From Chloranthus sessilifolius (lineage: Eukaryota; Streptophyta; Magnoliopsida; Chloranthales; Chloranthaceae): 64,000 nucleotides of DNA. The position numbers were made by a program, and so were the translations under genes. Below the pieces are notes generated by a model. The model ran no database searches, was not told the DNA's origin, and saw nothing but the letters and a program-made list of their open reading frames with translations. Location of the stretch: positions 6,895,501-6,959,500 of the forward strand of contig CM037596.1 of the NCBI GenBank assembly GCA_021018995.1, in the 5' to 3' direction. Positions 43,301 to 48,631 of the stretch are shown here, one piece after another. Position 1 is the stretch's first letter; every line of letters starts with the position of its first letter.

Positions 43301-45528
43301 TAAGAGCAGGAGCACCAACCATGCTCAACCGGAGAATACTTTTCCGGAGGCAGTGACAGAAAAGTTGAAGTTACAACCCCTGTTGAAATCTCATTTACAG
43401 AAAAATTAGGCATATTTTGTGTTTCCTCAATAATATTACTTTCATGCTCATCGTGGGATTCTGCGCTCCCACCGTTGTTGCTAATTAAACCTCCTGAATT
43501 ACTGTAATAAATTTCGAGTGCCATATTGATGTCTCCTTTTGCCTTGTCCACTATAGATGTGACATCAACTCTTGATATAGCATCATTTATTATCAGAAGA
43601 AATTGGTTCACCTCCTCTTTATACGACTCACCAGCATCACCTCTGTCAGCTTGGGAAACATTAGGTACAAGCTTACCAAAGAATTTTGTTATTGTAGATT
43701 GTTTGCAGCCACTCGACTCTACAGCTGAACTAAGTCTTGCTTTCTTTGTTGGCTTATTTTTAAGGCTTGCCCCCCTTTTCTTGGGAGACGCTGATGCCTT
43801 AACAAATGTAGTTCCCTTCGGAAACTTATTTTCCTGACTTAAGGTTCTTGTCTCACATCCACAGAGAATGTCCTTAGTAGAATCTTTAACGAAGCTTGTT
43901 TGAGAGCTGGAAATAGCCTCCACGTGTAACTCAGTTTTAGTAAAATCTTTGAGTGAGCTTTTTTGAGAGCTAGAAATTGCCTGCTCATGTAACTCGGTTT
44001 CCCGCTCATAAAAATCAGAAACTGCTTCAACAATATCACCATTTGATTTAGATAGTAGTTCTAACATCTGATCCCGTGTGGTCCATTTTGGCAAACAATC
44101 ACTAAGTTCTTGGATTTTTTCATCTATATCTTTATCATTTAAGGGTTCTTGTTTACAAGATATCGACTCCGAATCAAACCCTGTATCAGTACATTTTGAG
44201 GGTTCTTCGACCTCTTTCTCCATCTTCACAATCATGTTTAAGTCATTACCAACATCATTTCCGTCTGTTCCACTATTGTCTAACGATTTCCGATGAAACC
44301 CCATCAAAAACTCGTGTTTGTTGGCCATCTCATCAACCAACCCCGCAAAATGCTTACGCATTGCAGTAGCATGTTTGCTATCGAGTTTCTCGACATCAAA
44401 ACCCACTGTCGGAACAACCCGTTTCGGTCTCAGGAACCTTACGTACTCTCTCAACTCGTTGTAGCTTGAATGTTCACTATATGGAACAAGATGAATCTCC
44501 AAACAATCCTTAACCCTCACTGCGAAACCATCTCGTTTTGTTTCGTACATCCAACCCGTAGGAACAAAACCCACAGCCTTCGAGTACCCTCTCTCACTCA
44601 TAATCTCCTTCATTTTCGCAAAATTAGATCGAAAATAAGGCCAAGTCTCGCCCAACACATTCCAACCAATCACATGAACAGTACTCTTTGAAGCATCCTC
44701 GGTAAAAAACCCGCACTCACCAAACCCTAAAACACCCAAAACCGCCAGTTTCTTGCTATCAACATGCACCAAAGAATCACATCGACGGGAAATTTCGAGC
44801 AAGATCTTTTCTTTACCAACAACGTAAGTAGCAATGAGAAACAAAACAGACTCAGTTTCAACCTTAATTCTCTCTATAGTTTTCACGATATAATCAATAG
44901 ATTCATCTTGTGACGGAAACACAAACTTCGGATTACAATACGTAGTATCTAAAAAAACACTATCAGCCCCTACAAAATGTGTGAGAATGGGATCTAACTT
45001 CATCGAATCGCAGTAACGGAAGTCACCCGTATGAACGTACCTCCCTTCGCGACCATCCGATCCACTGATCTTGAACAAGAACTGGACAGCACCAGGGCAG
45101 TGATTCGCATCCACAAGCGCAACATCACAGCCATCAATCTTTACGAATTGGCCGAGCGGTAGAGAAACGACGAAGTGATGTGCGATTTTGAGAGTTTCTA
45201 CGAGAAGCCGAGCAGTGATTTCTGAGCAGAATATTAAACCTTTGCACCAGCTAGGGTTTAGGCCGGTGTAGTGGTCGGAGTGGAAGTGGGAGAGGAAGTA
45301 TGTAACGGAGAAGTCGCCGGAGGAACGGAATCCATCTACGATGAAACGGGTTTTGGGGATTAGATTGGATTGGGAGAAGTTGGATGGAATTGGAGGGAGA
45401 AGAGAGTGTTGAGAGAGGAGAGAGAAAGAAAGAGGGGGAGGAGTTTGAGAAGAAGATTCAGAGAAGGATTTGAATGAATTGAGGAAAAGAGAGGTGGAAT
45501 CTAGGGTTAGGGTTTTGGGAGTGGACAT
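14720..45528 (-). CDS. LIG6: DNA ligase 6-type nuclease-ligase fusion (exons 1-8, 3' part outside window)
   Basis: Seen: eight minus-strand exons (45528-43320, 42896-42779, 42287-42206, 33014-32912, 32795-32699, 18528-18426, 15222-15097, 14767-14720) join into one open frame of 962 codons. All introns are GT-AG and exon-end phases run 1,2,0,1,2,0,0,0. The ATG at 45526-45528 is the first after an in-frame TAA at 45547-45549. The product starts with an SNM1/Pso2 beta-CASP nuclease domain and continues into the N-terminal domain of an ATP-dependent DNA ligase. Known: this fusion is the plant LIG6 family, linked in Arabidopsis to DNA-break repair and seed longevity; the protein is nuclear and about 1,400 residues long. 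Inferred: about 430 residues, including the KxDG adenylation core and OB fold, are encoded left of base 1, or the gene is broken. Exon order and motif content make the assignment firm; intactness cannot be judged here. Confidence 0.92.
15097..15222 (-). CDS. LIG6: LIG6 exon 7
   Basis: 126 nt, exactly 42 codons (residues 905-946). It starts VRNLRIGAMVRTVLPALAQ, the conserved strand-helix of ATP-dependent ligase N-domains, and ends ETLRSQLQ. The acceptor is atatag and the donor is CAG|gtttga. Confidence 0.95.
15223..16273. other. LIG6 intron 6, left part
   Basis: AT-rich sequence without recognised coding. The last 30 bp before 16274 end in gtgagtggggg, a possible polypurine tract for the LTR that follows. 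Confidence 0.5.
16535..16746 (+). mobile_element. tRNA-derived SINE with target-site duplication
   Basis: The body is 212 bp with a degenerate A box (gtaggcgagctggcca, from 16546) and a B box (gagttcaaatccc, 16588-16600) at pol III spacing, and an A-rich tail (about 16725-16746). It is flanked by 17-bp direct repeats, 16518-16534 and 16747-16763 (AACTAGTTGACCTCGAA, one mismatch). It inserted into the Copia-6 leader. Confidence 0.85.
17013..17063 (+). mobile_element. Tail-only LINE insertion (13 nt) with target duplication
   Basis: The repeat AAATCTTGATTCTCATGTT occurs at 17013-17031 and 17045-17063. Between the copies lie only atcgatcaaaaaa. This matches the 3' tail (ccgatcaaaa plus A-run) of the LINE family at 19394-19457. 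It looks like a LINE that was reverse-transcribed for little more than its poly-A. Confidence 0.7.
17831..18425. other. LIG6 intron 6, right part, with (GAT)n
   Basis: Contains a degenerate GAT/ATG microsatellite at about 17967-18018. The remainder is AT-rich and shows no recognised element. Confidence 0.6.
18426..18528 (-). CDS. LIG6: LIG6 exon 6
   Basis: 103 nt, residues 870-904. It completes Ser870 and encodes ESGNGSAVRKKNLVVNLMR then the ligase signature CREKEMKFLVRSL. The acceptor is ttatcag and the donor is TTTG|gtgaga. It lies alone between introns 5 and 6, both full of transposon sequence. Confidence 0.94.
18529..19381. other. LIG6 intron 5, start, nothing recognised
   Basis: AT-rich sequence with short frames only. 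A 73-codon frame at 18962-19183 resembles no family I know and has no supporting context. Confidence 0.5.
19382..19469 (+). mobile_element. 64-bp LINE 3'-end insertion with 12-bp target duplication
   Basis: CTATGAATCAAT occurs at 19382-19393 and 19458-19469. The 64 bp between them read gcgtcttgctgttttta, ataatctctattaccgatc, then an A-rich tail. The same tail appears antisense at 1738-1800, showing that both belong to one LINE family. Confidence 0.75.
19470..20079. other. LIG6 intron 5, AT-rich stretch
   Basis: Simple A-rich DNA, then a transition at about 19860 into the LINE remnant that follows. No independent feature is seen. Confidence 0.45.
20080..20705 (+). mobile_element. LINE 3' remnant
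   Basis: In one frame 20120-20200 reads VATDLWGVLLKTFGISWAF, the end of a zf-RVT domain of plant L1 LINEs, followed by degenerate WLGM-like codons. The 3' UTR has the ctaatatatttttcttttatgg-type LINE end and closes in (ATT)n at about 20660-20690. The 5' part is missing. Confidence 0.65.
20706..21321. other. LIG6 intron 5, no recognised feature
   Basis: AT-rich sequence including an A18-like run near 21212-21230. It ends at the left LTR of Copia-3. Confidence 0.45.
21322..21565 (+). repeat. Copia-3 5' LTR
   Basis: It aligns with 32159-32415. It has TATA-like catataaaagatag (21419-21432) and a pyrimidine-rich block before the PBS. Its left end is poorly defined because the first bases differ from the 3' copy. 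Confidence 0.75.
22016..22068 (-). mobile_element. Tail-only LINE insertion (15 nt, antisense) with target duplication
   Basis: TATCATCCTCTTTCATTTT occurs at 22016-22034 and 22050-22068. The 15 nt between read, on the minus strand, CCGATCAAAAAAGAA, the same LINE tail as at 17032 and 19430. It inserted into the Copia-3 leader. Confidence 0.72.
22440..23350 (+). pseudogene. Copia-3 gag
   Basis: The frame 22487-22702 contains LTGATPRPK, WHFNSLDPSIHRTFMF and LPNTFARAKNDTRIY, the capsid of a copia gag. It continues beyond a stop with MIVEQKQGDSSMGEYYSALQG and LPTLNMVYSILFVKEQH, then a decayed zinc-knuckle region (KGHDYDHC). Multiple stops are present. Confidence 0.82.
23361..25262 (+). repeat. 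GC-rich LTR-like block with 340-bp tandem duplication
   Basis: Unit 23361-23700 (gtcacgaccctgctgc, gatgaggagcctcgca, ttgagtgacca) recurs at 23701-24000. The block is visibly richer in G+C than its surroundings, starts near a tgtggtcacgaccc motif and ends at tagtatcagagttt (25248-25261), which resembles a tRNA-Met primer site. It is probably the LTR of a large, non-coding retroelement inserted in Copia-3. A RTE fragment sits inside it. Confidence 0.5.
24200..24690 (+). mobile_element. RTE-clade LINE 3' end
   Basis: Codons read LYGAECWA (about 24268-24292), MRKDKIRNEY-like text, LRWCGHGHRRP, MEVVRRDMPGL-like text and then a DPNR-IG-RQ-like end followed by (GAT)n. This order is the C-terminal end and tail of plant RTE elements. 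Several stops are present. Confidence 0.75.
25400..25790 (+). pseudogene. Copia-3 protease/gag-pre-integrase remnant
   Basis: In one frame the segment reads VRLVDGSFTPILGVGTIHAS, LSHILHFSQFSINLLVVSSI and CVIFYPSYCLSG, the region between protease and integrase in copia. The active-site DSGA is not preserved (GH-FGSD with a stop). Confidence 0.72.
25838..26961 (-). mobile_element. Antisense copia 5' end (gag start, leader, PBS, partial LTR)
   Basis: Minus-strand frame 26125-25838 reads EEKFLPWSREVELYLGSRGK, VLEWLFALMEKPIY and FHETATQLWDAMIQMY, an N-terminal copia gag. Upstream on the same strand a PBS-like ttggtttaagagcc (26838-26825) follows an LTR end with ccctaa motifs and TATA-like ctatttatataaagg. 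A gypsy-type LTR begins at 26962 and truncates it. Confidence 0.75.
26962..30270 (+). mobile_element. 3.3-kb gypsy-type LTR
   Basis: It starts TGTAATAACCCGAAATTTTC and ends GGCTATCACA directly before a tRNA-Met PBS, the standard ends of plant Ty3/gypsy LTRs. It has no coding frame. Internal tandem repeats: period about 195 bp (28369-28740), about 56 bp (29059-29227) and 23 bp (29313-29358). Its length is unusual for an LTR and suggests a large, perhaps non-autonomous element. Confidence 0.7.
30272..30285 (+). other. Primer-binding site of the gypsy-type element
   Basis: TTGGTATTAGAGCC follows the LTR end CA by one base and matches the tRNA-Met complement with one change. After only about 25 bp it is followed by ggtggggagat and TGTAATAGTCCCACATCGG, which looks like a polypurine tract and another LTR start, so the interior is almost wholly deleted. 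Confidence 0.7.
30560..32150 (+). pseudogene. Copia-3 RT end and RNase H
   Basis: The frame 30538-30741 has ILLVYVDNTFLTGDDQTFI: the YVDD box is YVDN. SLKYFLGLEVPRPRKGIFLS follows. After the insertion at 30889-31426 the RNase H pieces ADWVGSITGRRSTSGYC-like, KTKHIEVDTHFV and a final KLDMLDVHDPT appear in different frames. Confidence 0.8.
30889..31426. mobile_element. hAT-like non-autonomous element with internal palindromic repeats
   Basis: 538 bp flanked by CTCCCATG at 30881-30888 and 31427-31434 (8-bp target duplication). Terminal inverted repeats: CATGGATCAAAATATCG against CATAGATCAAAATATCG, 17 bp with one mismatch. Inside, a roughly 128-bp unit of tatcggacgata and ccaaattat words occurs twice (about 31068-31195 and 31196-31320), each partly palindromic. 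It interrupts Copia-3 RNase H. Confidence 0.8.
32159..32415 (+). repeat. Copia-3 3' LTR
   Basis: It begins TGTTAATGAAAA directly after ttgagggggat. TATA-like atataaaagc lies at 32240-32250. It ends about 280 bp before LIG6 exon 5, so this element occupies nearly the whole intron up to the exon. Bases 32416-32698 show no other feature. Confidence 0.82.
32699..32795 (-). CDS. LIG6: LIG6 exon 5
   Basis: 97 nt, residues 838-869 plus two bases. It reads GDVAQVCRQTQLLL followed by a proline-rich turn (APPCP) and VFSVFRKI. The acceptor is ttaaag and the donor is ATAAG|gtatca. It is followed by the 14.2-kb intron 5 (18529-32698). Confidence 0.93.
32912..33014 (-). CDS. LIG6: LIG6 exon 4
   Basis: 103 nt, residues 804-837 plus one base. 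It begins ELNIGDNLVTAALEEACG and ends MYNNLGDL, a ligase N-domain segment. The acceptor is ttccag and the donor is CTTG|gtaggg. Only 116 nt (intron 4, 32796-32911) separate it from exon 5, the shortest and only uninvaded small intron in this half of the gene. Confidence 0.93.
33015..33989. other. LIG6 intron 3, right part, with a 126-bp direct repeat
   Basis: A unit at 33200-33325 (acattttagc, tgtttgcta, ttaatggagcttc) recurs at 33326-33405, differing at several sites. The rest is AT-rich with no recognised element. Confidence 0.55.
33990..34060. repeat. Compound microsatellite (TA)n(TG)n
   Basis: About 18 TA units followed by about 17 TG units. Confidence 0.97.
34079..34151. repeat. Short hairpin repeat
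   Basis: atcacatgccatgtggcac on the left pairs with gtgccacatgacatgtgat on the right, with a centre containing another small palindrome. It resembles a very short foldback MITE. The word ccatgtggcac also occurs in the MITE at 42508-42680. Confidence 0.6.
34152..34889. other. LIG6 intron 3 stretch with (TC)n(TA)n and an unassigned frame
   Basis: A (TC)6(TA)15 microsatellite lies at 34358-34398. A 127-codon minus-strand frame (34793-34410) is open, but I recognise no family in it and it has no splice or promoter context, so it is not called as a gene. Confidence 0.5.
34890..35990 (-). mobile_element. LTR-retrotransposon-like non-coding sequence
   Basis: The text (acttgtatacgggtgttga, then atccacagggattgg) is of the type common at the borders of large plant LTR elements. 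It includes TCGCTCGAGCGA at 35737-35748 and further copies of the motif to 35821. No coding domain, PBS or LTR pair could be defined, so strand and limits are tentative. Confidence 0.35.
35991..37194. other. LIG6 intron 3, AT-rich stretch
   Basis: No recognised element. The sequence is strongly AT-rich with short frames only. Confidence 0.45.
37409..39229. mobile_element. Non-autonomous hAT element, 1.8 kb
   Basis: It begins TAGGGCCGGCCCTG and ends CAGGGCCGGTCCTA (inverted repeats, one mismatch), flanked by GAGGCAAC at 37401-37408 and 39230-39237. The 8-bp duplication and ends are those of hAT elements. The interior has no transposase frame; it holds a (GA)n run at about 39024-39049. Removing it restores the RTE reading across the site. 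Confidence 0.88.
39374..39728. mobile_element. hAT-like MITE, 355 bp
   Basis: It is flanked by ATATTGAG at 39366-39373 and 39729-39736. The ends TATGGGTCTCAA and (inverted) TAGGGGGTCTTAA are imperfect inverted repeats. The interior repeats gggccgggc-like words. It separates RTE pieces 2 and 3. Confidence 0.75.
40031..40674. mobile_element. Third insertion in the RTE element, hAT-MITE-like
   Basis: It begins ggttcaaaatctcgattt and ends near gagattctaaatcatgat, imperfect inverted repeats, and is filled with tatgtattgg and tatcaa words like the elements at 30889 and 55400. A target duplication could not be fixed. It falls exactly where the RTE text breaks off and resumes. Confidence 0.5.
40831..42205. 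other. LIG6 intron 3, left part, no recognised element
   Basis: AT-rich DNA. At 42128-42176 a possible further LINE-tail insertion (tttttctttatcag between two aaatgaaaact/aattgaaaact words) is noted but weak. Confidence 0.45.
42206..42287 (-). CDS. LIG6: LIG6 exon 3
   Basis: 82 nt, residues 776-803. It reads SLLALSPEDVLPAVYLC then NKIAPDHENM, a strongly conserved helix pair of the ligase N-terminal domain. The acceptor is tgtag and the donor is ATG|gttagt. It ends in phase 0 ahead of the 9.2-kb intron 3. Confidence 0.94.
42508..42680. mobile_element. Palindromic MITE in LIG6 intron 2
   Basis: The left arm (from 42508: gatcttgagatcatgggca, catcaaacggtcaa, atccatgtggcac) pairs with the right arm ending at 42680 (gtgccacatgga, ctgtctgatgat). 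Arms are about 50 bp and imperfect. The same family occurs at 56255-56426. It occupies a third of the intron. Confidence 0.7.
42779..42896 (-). CDS. LIG6: LIG6 exon 2: start of ligase N-terminal domain
   Basis: 118 nt between acceptor ttgcag and donor AAG|gtttct. It completes codon 737 (Ala) and encodes residues 737-775, starting CWRAGQPVPFLHL and ending in MLCNMFR, with Ser776 split. These are hallmark residues of the DNA_ligase_A_N domain of LIG6-type proteins. Intron 1 (42897-43319) is 423 nt and intron 2 (42288-42778) is 491 nt. Confidence 0.93.
43320..45528 (-). CDS. LIG6: LIG6 exon 1: SNM1/Pso2 nuclease domain, linker, PIP box
   Basis: Residues 1-736 plus one base of codon 737. Metal-binding motif 2 is HFHSDH at 81-86, motif 3 His is in HCPGA at 143, motif 4 Asp is in HTGDF at 166-170. 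Beta-CASP motifs follow: FLDTTY (192-197), SEHSS with its His at 353, and VPTVG (372-376). All residues expected of an active SNM1-type 5' exonuclease are present. Residues 410-736 form a charged linker with a basic stretch (about 582-598, rich in KK and KR), a PIP motif (610-617), two UBA/CUE-like stretches (about 471-507 and 637-676) and a 21-residue tandem duplication (511-552). The donor is CATG|gttggt at 43319. The unspliced reading frame runs six codons further to a stop at 43300, so the splice shortens rather than extends this exon. Confidence 0.95.
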
Positions 45529-45720
45529 GGAATTAGGGTTTTCGGGTTAGAGTTTTGGGAGAGATCAAGGGTTTGAGGAAGAAGAAACGGTTTTTTGTTT
45601 TTTCAAAGTTGTGGTTTTTGAAAGGCAGAAGGGGAGTTGGGATTTGGGAGTTGGGAGTTGGATCATTGGTGGCGCGAAAGGTGTTTTAATAGGTTTGACG
45701 GTTGGCTAACAGTTTAACAT
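45529..45720 (-). promoter_or_regulatory. LIG6 5' leader and proximal promoter with E2F-type site and telo-box
   Basis: Reading on the minus strand, TTTCGCGCC (45671-45679) is a perfect match to the E2F consensus, about 145 nt upstream of the ATG. AAACCCTAA (telo-box) lies at 45533-45541, just before the ATG, and a second run AAACCCTAACCCTAG is in the first codons (45501-45515). In plants these motifs together are typical of replication and repair genes expressed at S phase. Regulation is inferred from motifs only. Confidence 0.55.
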
Positions 45721-46321
45721 GGGAAAGGATGGTGTGTAAGTACATATACGTAAGATGTATATACGCATATTTAATTCGGTAAGATTATAAATTTGAGTGG
45801 CGGACCTACATAGGGGCCAGAGGGGTCAAGTTACCCTTTTGAAGAAAAAAAAAAAAATTAAGCACTTTCTTTAAAGATACTGAAATCTATTAATAAAGGA
45901 GTTCGTATTAGATAGGAGTGGTATTAGATTGGGCAAATTCGGTTAATCGAATCGAAATTGAGAAATCCAGTTTTCGACAAGGTTCAACTTGAATCGAATC
46001 CTTTCAATTTTGATTAACCAATTCCTTAAAGAATCGGCACCGAAACTGAAATTGAACTGATTCTTTCAATATTTTTCGTTCAAGTTTGATGCATTTTTTT
46101 AAATATAGAGCATACAAAAATACATCAAAATTTTAAAAAAAATTAAAGTTAAATTTTTAGGGGAGGAGGGAAGAAGAGATGAGAGAATTTTAAGATTAAC
46201 TCAATGTTGCTTCTCATCCTCCATGTTGTTTTTGACCCTTGTCTTTATAAGGTGTGGGTTGGATTATGTTAGTTAACCATCACCACTATAGTTGATGCTC
46301 TCTCACGCTCCTTCCCAACTG
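45721..46321. other. Intergenic AT-rich DNA upstream of LIG6
   Basis: No recognised element or gene. Distal promoter function for LIG6 is possible but nothing specific is seen. Confidence 0.45.
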
Positions 46322-46731
46322 TCACATGTATTTTTTTGTCTCTTACTCTCATCACTCTTGTCTAACGTCTGAGGCTGTGTTTGGCATTGCTCTTTGAAAA
46401 AGTAAAAAAGTGCAATAGCTGCTCTTTGTTATTGCAAAGAAATGCGGGGAGATAGAAAAAGATTAGAAGAAGATAAAAGGGAGGCTGCTCTTTAAAATAG
46501 GAAAAACAACTATGTTAGGGCACGATTTTTCATGTTCTTTTAAATATAGATGTTTTTCATGTTTGGAAGAGCAACCTACCTTTCTTTCTTCCTCAAATCC
46601 TTCTCTCTCTCCTCATATTCATTTACAACAAAAAAGCTTTTCTATTTTTTCAAAGAGCAATGTCAAATACAGCCTTAGACGTTAGATAAGAGTGATGAGA
46701 GTAAGAGACAGAAAAAAATTAAAATTGACGT
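46322..46731. mobile_element. Foldback MITE with about 85-bp inverted arms
   Basis: The left arm (46338-46409: gtctcttactctcatcac, tctaacgtctgaggctg, tttggcattgctctttg) is the reverse complement of the right arm (46637-46710) with few mismatches. The arms extend weakly a further 15-20 bp outward. The interior again has small inverted repeats (gaggctgctcttt and gaagagcaacct). Confidence 0.8.
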
Positions 46732-46999
46732 GTAAATTAAAAATTATATAAGGATTTACATAAATGATAAATCAATAAAGATTATAAAAAATTAAACACA
46801 ATTATAAAAAATTCAAAAAATAATAACTAAAAAATGTAGAGTTTAGAAATGAGACATCTATTTGATCAAACTTTCTAACATTTCTTCTAATTGTTCTAAG
46901 TTTGTGTCTTCTCCTTCGATCTCACATTGATAACAATCCATTACAAGCTAATCTTCAAACAAAGTAGAGATTCAACAGTACTTTGTTTTATGGGCTAGC

Positions 47000-47173
47000 C
47001 TACAATGGGTGTCCACTCATTATGAGTGAACATCGCCCACATGTCCTTGTGATTGAGTGGCTTTCACGGATTTGCATGCATTGGAAGTACATGCAAGTCC
47101 CTCAATCATAAGGACATATGGGTTGCGGTGTCCACTCATCTGTCCACTCATGATAAGTGGGCACCCATTGTAG
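47000..47173. mobile_element. Short MITE, 174 bp
   Basis: Ends ctacaatgggtgtccactca and, inverted, ctacaatgggtgcccactta form imperfect 29-bp inverted repeats, with a second inner pair around tgtccttgtgattgag. The target duplication is unclear. The flanks 46732-46999 and 47174-47586 contain nothing recognised. Confidence 0.7.
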
Positions 47174-47586
47174 ACTAACTCTTCTTTTATTTAGATGTGT
47201 TATATTTCAAAAACTCTTCTTTATGCACTAAACATCAATTTTGATGCCTTTGTAGATAATGGAATAACTAGTAGATCTCACGTCAATATGAATGGCACAA
47301 GATAGTGAGATAAGTAGCTTGTCCACCATTCTAATATTGAACTCATCGGTCTCATATGAGACCCAATCAACCGACCTCATATGGGAATCCAATTGATGCC
47401 CTCGATTGATTGATCTCGTATGCGACATCAGGGCATTTTTGTCTAACTTAATTTTCACTTAAATTGAATTTATGAGCATAACAAATACTTTGACACTATT
47501 TGCTTAAGATTTTTTTTAAATTAAAAAAAAATTAAGATCTGGTATCCTACCAAGTAATAAGTGAAACTTGGACCCTATCAGCTAAA

Positions 47587-48631
47587 TATGTAGTCAAGTA
47601 GAAAACTTTTAATATTTCTTTTAAAGTATGTATCACAACTAATAAGTAATTATCTAATAAGTCATTAAAAATATTTTTTATAATCAATGCTTTATTAAAC
47701 CTTATTGTAAAAAATTTATCTTTTATTTTGTATCTTACTAGTATGATTACTATAGCATTGGCTATATTAGCACTCATGCTAGAATCGAATCAGAGAAAAA
47801 GAGATAATATGTTTATTTAAAATTCAATTACTATCAATATAATACACCATTATACGCATATATGAATTTTTAATTATAGATGTTCATATGTATGAAATCT
47901 AATATATACCATATAGAATATTTTTAAAAGTTGAATGAAAAGAGTGTTATTTAAAAATAAAAATAAAAAATTATATCTCAAAGTATCGTTCTACTAATAG
48001 ATTGAATTGAAGATTAGAACTTTTTTAATATCTATTCAACAAAATAGTTGTTGTTTATAAAATTAATAATGCTTCCTTAACTATTAAAAAATAATATGTA
48101 GTCAGGTAGAAAACTTTTAAAGTTAATATATGTGAAACAATGCACATGAAATATTTCTTTTAAAGTATGTGTTATAACTAATAAGTAATTATCTAATAAG
48201 TCATTAATAACGTTTTTTATAATCAATGATTTATTAAACATTATTATAAAAAATTTATTTTTTATTTTGTATCTTACTAGTATGATTACTATAGCATTGG
48301 TTATATTAGCACCCATATGCTATCGGATCGGAAAAAGAAATGATACGTTTATTTAAAATTCAATTACTATCAATATAATACGCATTATACGCATATATGA
48401 TTTTCAATTATAGATGTTCATTTGTATGAAATATAATATATACCACATAGAATCTTTTTTAAAAGATGAATGAAAAAAGTGTTATTTAAAAATAAAAATA
48501 AAAAATTATATCTCAACTAAGTGTCGTTCTACTAATAGATTGAATTGAAGATTAGAACTTTTTTGAATCTATTCAACAAAATAGTTGCTATTTATAAAAT
48601 TAACAATACTTCCTTAACTATTAGAAAAAAT
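47587..48631. repeat. Tandem duplication, about 508 bp x 2
   Basis: 47587-48094 is repeated at 48095-48631 with small changes and about 29 extra bases early in the second copy. Shared landmarks are tagtatgattactatagc, tcaattactatcaatataa and gttctactaatagattg. No coding. Confidence 0.88.

Noticed and set aside
43300..43319. LIG6 exon 1 read through to its stop (742 residues)
   Set aside because: A GT donor at 43319 joins in phase to exon 2 and continues into conserved ligase residues, so the short carboxy end is intron sequence.
47228..47458. 76-codon minus-strand frame
   Set aside because: No recognised family; it lies in AT-rich intergenic DNA between a MITE and a tandem duplication.
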